Below are positions 61,446 through 64,000 of a DNA stretch of 64,000 nucleotides, piece after piece. This stretch comes from an uncultured Christensenella sp. Lineage in GTDB: Bacteria > Bacillota > Clostridia > Christensenellales > UBA3700. The notes beneath the pieces were generated by a model, which was given only the letters and a program-made list of their open reading frames with translations, was not told where the DNA came from and made no database searches. Numbering within the stretch: the first letter of the stretch is position 1; every line of letters starts with the position of its first letter. A program made the position numbers and the translations under genes. The stretch spans positions 22,760 to 86,759 of the forward strand of contig CAJUBA010000006.1 in the NCBI GenBank assembly GCA_910584635.1. The letters are read 5' to 3'.

Positions 61446-62936
61446 ATGATTACAGGAGAACTTAAAAATAAGGTTGACAGTATTTGGGATACAATATGGA
61501 CAGGTGGCATAACTAGTCCAATTACCGCATTGGAACAGATTACGTATTTGATGTTTATGAAACTTCTTGATGATAATCAAATTAAAAGAGAAGCAAATGC
61601 CAATGCTTTGGGTGTAGCCCTTAAAAATAAGATTTTCGGTGATGGAGAGTGCGTCATAAGCGAAGAACCACGTCTTGTAATAGATTATAAAAAATTACGT
61701 TGGAGCGTATTTCATAACTTTGAGCCGAATGAAATGTTTACTACTGTTCAACAGTATGTATTCCCATTTATAAAGAATATCAATACAGGCAAGGATACGG
61801 CATTTAGTCGTTATATGAAAGATACTGTATTTCTTATACCAACAGCAAGGGTACTGGCAAAAGTTGTTGATGGTATTGATGCAATGGATATGAATAACAA
61901 AGATATTATGGGTGATGTATACGAATATCTTTTGGGCAAAATCGCAGCAGCTGGTGATAATGGGCAATTTCGTACACCACGACATATTATTCGAATGATG
62001 GTTCAGCTGATGAAACCAACCCTTGCAGATAAAATACTTGACCCTGCAATGGGCAGTGCAGGTTTTATTGCCGAGAGCGCGAACTATATTCAAGAAAATT
62101 ACGGAAAAGAGTTGCTTAAAAAAGAGAATGCTGAGCATTATAAAAAGGTGATGTTTTCTGGATTTGATACCGACCAAACAATGTTGCGAATTGGTGCTAT
62201 GAATATGATGCTTCACGGAGTTGAAGAGCCAAATATCAAGTACCAAGACAGTTTGAGTACTGATAACACTGAACGAGAAGCATACTCACTTATAATGGCA
62301 AATCCTCCATTTACTGGCAATGTTTTTCAAGAAGATATTAGCAAGGATATTCTTGCACTTTGCAAAACCAAGAAAACAGAGTTGCTTTTCCTTGCTTTGT
62401 TTACAAAGATGTTGAAAGTAGGTGGACGTTGTGCTAGCATTGTGCCAGATGGTGTTTTATTTGGTAGCAGTTCTGCACATAAAATGATTCGTGAAGAATT
62501 GGTCAATAACCAAAAGCTAGAAGCAGTCATTTCTATGCCTAGTGGTGTGTTCAAACCTTACGCTGGAGTTAGTACTGCAATTTTAATTTTTACAAAGACT
62601 AATGCGGGCGGAACAGATAAGGTTTGGTTCTATGATATGAAAGCAGACGGATACTCTCTTGATGATAAACGCAGTCCTATAGCCGCTAACGATATACTTG
62701 ACATTATTGCTCGCTTTGGTAATCCTGATGAGGCTGCGCGTGAACGTACCGACAAGTCATTCTTTGTACAGAAAGATGAAATAGTCGATAATAGCTATGA
62801 CCTTTCTATTAACAAATACAAAAAAACTGAGTATGTTGCGGAGGAATATCCCGAGCCGAAAATAATACTTGCAGAAATTCGCGCACTGGAAGAAGAAATC
62901 CAAAAAGAACTTGATGAATTGGAGAAGTTGCTATGA
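61446..62936 (+). CDS. hsdM: Type I restriction-modification methylase subunit
   Basis: A 496-residue N6-adenine methyltransferase subunit. An N-terminal helical HsdM_N domain (LEQITYLMFMKLLDDNQIKR) precedes the catalytic domain with GQFRTPRHIIRMM, motif I LDPAMGSAGFIAES and an intact motif IV MANPPFTGN. The C-terminal helices (LAEIRALEEEIQKELDELEK) pack on HsdS. The stop overlaps the hsdS start as ATGA, so both are translated together. Unlike the methylase-like gene at 59032, all catalytic motifs are present. Confidence 0.95.
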   Translation: MITGELKNKVDSIWDTIWTGGITSPITALEQITYLMFMKLLDDNQIKREANANALGVALKNKIFGDGECVISEEPRLVIDYKKLRWSVFHNFEPNEMFTTVQQYVFPFIKNINTGKDTAFSRYMKDTVFLIPTARVLAKVVDGIDAMDMNNKDIMGDVYEYLLGKIAAAGDNGQFRTPRHIIRMMVQLMKPTLADKILDPAMGSAGFIAESANYIQENYGKELLKKENAEHYKKVMFSGFDTDQTMLRIGAMNMMLHGVEEPNIKYQDSLSTDNTEREAYSLIMANPPFTGNVFQEDISKDILALCKTKKTELLFLALFTKMLKVGGRCASIVPDGVLFGSSSAHKMIREELVNNQKLEAVISMPSGVFKPYAGVSTAILIFTKTNAGGTDKVWFYDMKADGYSLDDKRSPIAANDILDIIARFGNPDEAARERTDKSFFVQKDEIVDNSYDLSINKYKKTEYVAEEYPEPKIILAEIRALEEEIQKELDELEKLL

Positions 62937-64000
62937 TAAAGAAAAAATTGCATACACTTGTGAGTGAGTATAGTATGCGGAACAAAAAAGGTGAATGTTC
63001 TGAAGTATATAGCGTAACAAATAGCCAAGGATTTATCCCTTCTACGGATTACTTTTCTAAAGAGGTATTCAGTAAGGATTTGTCAACATATAAAATAGTT
63101 GAAAACGGAATGATAGCCTATAATCCTTCAAGAATAAATGTTGGTTCTGTTGCAGTACAGAGAGCGCTAGAAAAGGTTATAGTTAGTCCATTGTATGTTG
63201 TGTTTTCAGTCAAAGAGGACGAACTTTTGCCTGAGTTCTTGGTTTCTTATTTGCATAGTGACGTGGGACTTCAACAGATAGCTACGCATACATCAGGGAG
63301 TGTTAGAGATTCGCTTAAATTCAATGCGTTACAGGACATAGAAATTAATCTTTATTCGATAGATGATCAAAAAGTAATCATTGAAAAATTGCAAAAACTT
63401 GAATCTGCTATCAAAAAGAAGAAAATGATATTACAAAAATTTGATGATCTCGTGAAGTCGCAATTTATCGAGATGTTTGGTGATCCAATTAGGAATGATA
63501 GAAACTGGAGATTGTGTGCTCTGGATTCTATTAGCGAAGTGGGGTCAAGCAAAAGGATATTTGAACGAGAATATGTCGCAAATGGCGTTCCATTTTTCAG
63601 AACCAAGGAAGTTGTAGAACTTTCTAAAGGGAAGCAAATTACAACAGAACTATATATAAGTCAAGAGCGATTTTCTGAAATAAAAAAAGAATTTGGTTGT
63701 CCTAGACAAGGTGATTTACTAATTTCTGCGGTGGGAACCATTGGAGTAATTTGGCTTGTAGATGATAGAGAATTTTACTTCAAGGATGGGAATCTCTTGC
63801 AAGTGCGAACTCAAGCTAATCCTGAATTTCTTAGGCATGTTCTTCTATGGCTTATTGCAGATTATAAGCAAGAAATGTCAAAAGGAACAGCATATGCGGC
63901 ATTGACAATCAACGCACTGAAAAAGATGCAAATAATCGATGTGCCGTTAACTGCTCAAAACGAGTTCGCTCGTTTTGTTGAACAGACCGATAAATCAAAA
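62933..64000 (+). CDS. hsdS: Type I specificity subunit, 3' end outside window
   Basis: An open frame from ATG at 62933 to the last base (356 codons, no stop). It gives DNA sequence specificity to the type I enzyme. The first target-recognition domain (YSVTNSQGFIPSTDYFSKEV; VSYLHSDVGLQQIATHTSGS) ends in a conserved coiled coil (KVIIEKLQKLESAIKKKKMI), followed by the linker SQFIEMFGDP and a second recognition domain (VPFFRTKEVVELSKGKQITT; LTINALKKMQIIDVPL). The second coiled coil begins at the window edge. No hsdR occurs in the window; it may follow. Confidence 0.93.
   Translation, partial: MIKKKLHTLVSEYSMRNKKGECSEVYSVTNSQGFIPSTDYFSKEVFSKDLSTYKIVENGMIAYNPSRINVGSVAVQRALEKVIVSPLYVVFSVKEDELLPEFLVSYLHSDVGLQQIATHTSGSVRDSLKFNALQDIEINLYSIDDQKVIIEKLQKLESAIKKKKMILQKFDDLVKSQFIEMFGDPIRNDRNWRLCALDSISEVGSSKRIFEREYVANGVPFFRTKEVVELSKGKQITTELYISQERFSEIKKEFGCPRQGDLLISAVGTIGVIWLVDDREFYFKDGNLLQVRTQANPEFLRHVLLWLIADYKQEMSKGTAYAALTINALKKMQIIDVPLTAQNEFARFVEQTDKSK

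Overview
The window reads as chromosome from an uncultured, low-to-moderate-GC Gram-positive bacterium of the class Clostridia. Supporting signs are strong AGGAG-type ribosome binding sites, sigma-A promoters, Firmicutes-type lipoproteins, XRE and LysR regulators, polysaccharide-degrading enzymes with a GPH sugar symporter, InlB-type repeat surface proteins, and a 46-residue acidic protein of a kind I associate with Christensenellales-like genomes. The order-level placement is inference. All genes read with the standard code.

Layout. 1-5.4 kb: the 3' part of cysS, an XRE regulator, two small unknown genes and a MacB-like ABC exporter. 5.5-14.7 kb: a glycan-use locus with a GH27 alpha-galactosidase containing an inserted domain, a lipoprotein, a domain-swapped GH3, a GH20 hexosaminidase and a GPH symporter. 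14.8-18.7 kb: LysR, a decayed alpha/beta hydrolase, a small unknown protein, an ABM monooxygenase, a CMD-cupin fusion and a Fic protein. 18.8-24.1 kb: tRNA-Thr(GGT) with a partial copy beside it, a membrane protein, a SNF2 helicase, two XRE regulators and a secreted protein.

24.3-46.2 kb is the most striking region. A 1988-residue secreted protein carries InlB-type repeats, membrane segments, a Hint autoprocessing domain and a C-terminal HNH/Endo VII (AHH-like) nuclease tip: a polymorphic toxin. Its promoter is preceded by about ten dyad-like units spaced at about 21 bp. Downstream lie twelve small cytosolic genes in several paralogous families, in which I recognise Imm11/DUF1629-like proteins, LRR proteins and unknown families, plus relics. 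They look like a recombining bank of immunity genes. Two giant Ig-like/InlB-like surface proteins close the region.

46.3-64 kb is a defence and mobility island. It holds a DUF5131 protein, a lipoprotein, a PD-(D/E)XK-like protein, a small serine-recombinase-like protein and a complete type II CBASS operon (SAVED effector, CD-NTase, Cap2 E1-E2, Cap3 JAB). These are followed by an XRE/SLOG pair, repeats spaced about 85 bp upstream of an excisionase and tyrosine integrase, a degenerate methylase/specificity fusion paired with a small Rossmann-like protein, and type I hsdM-hsdS. HsdS runs off the right edge and no hsdR is seen in the window.
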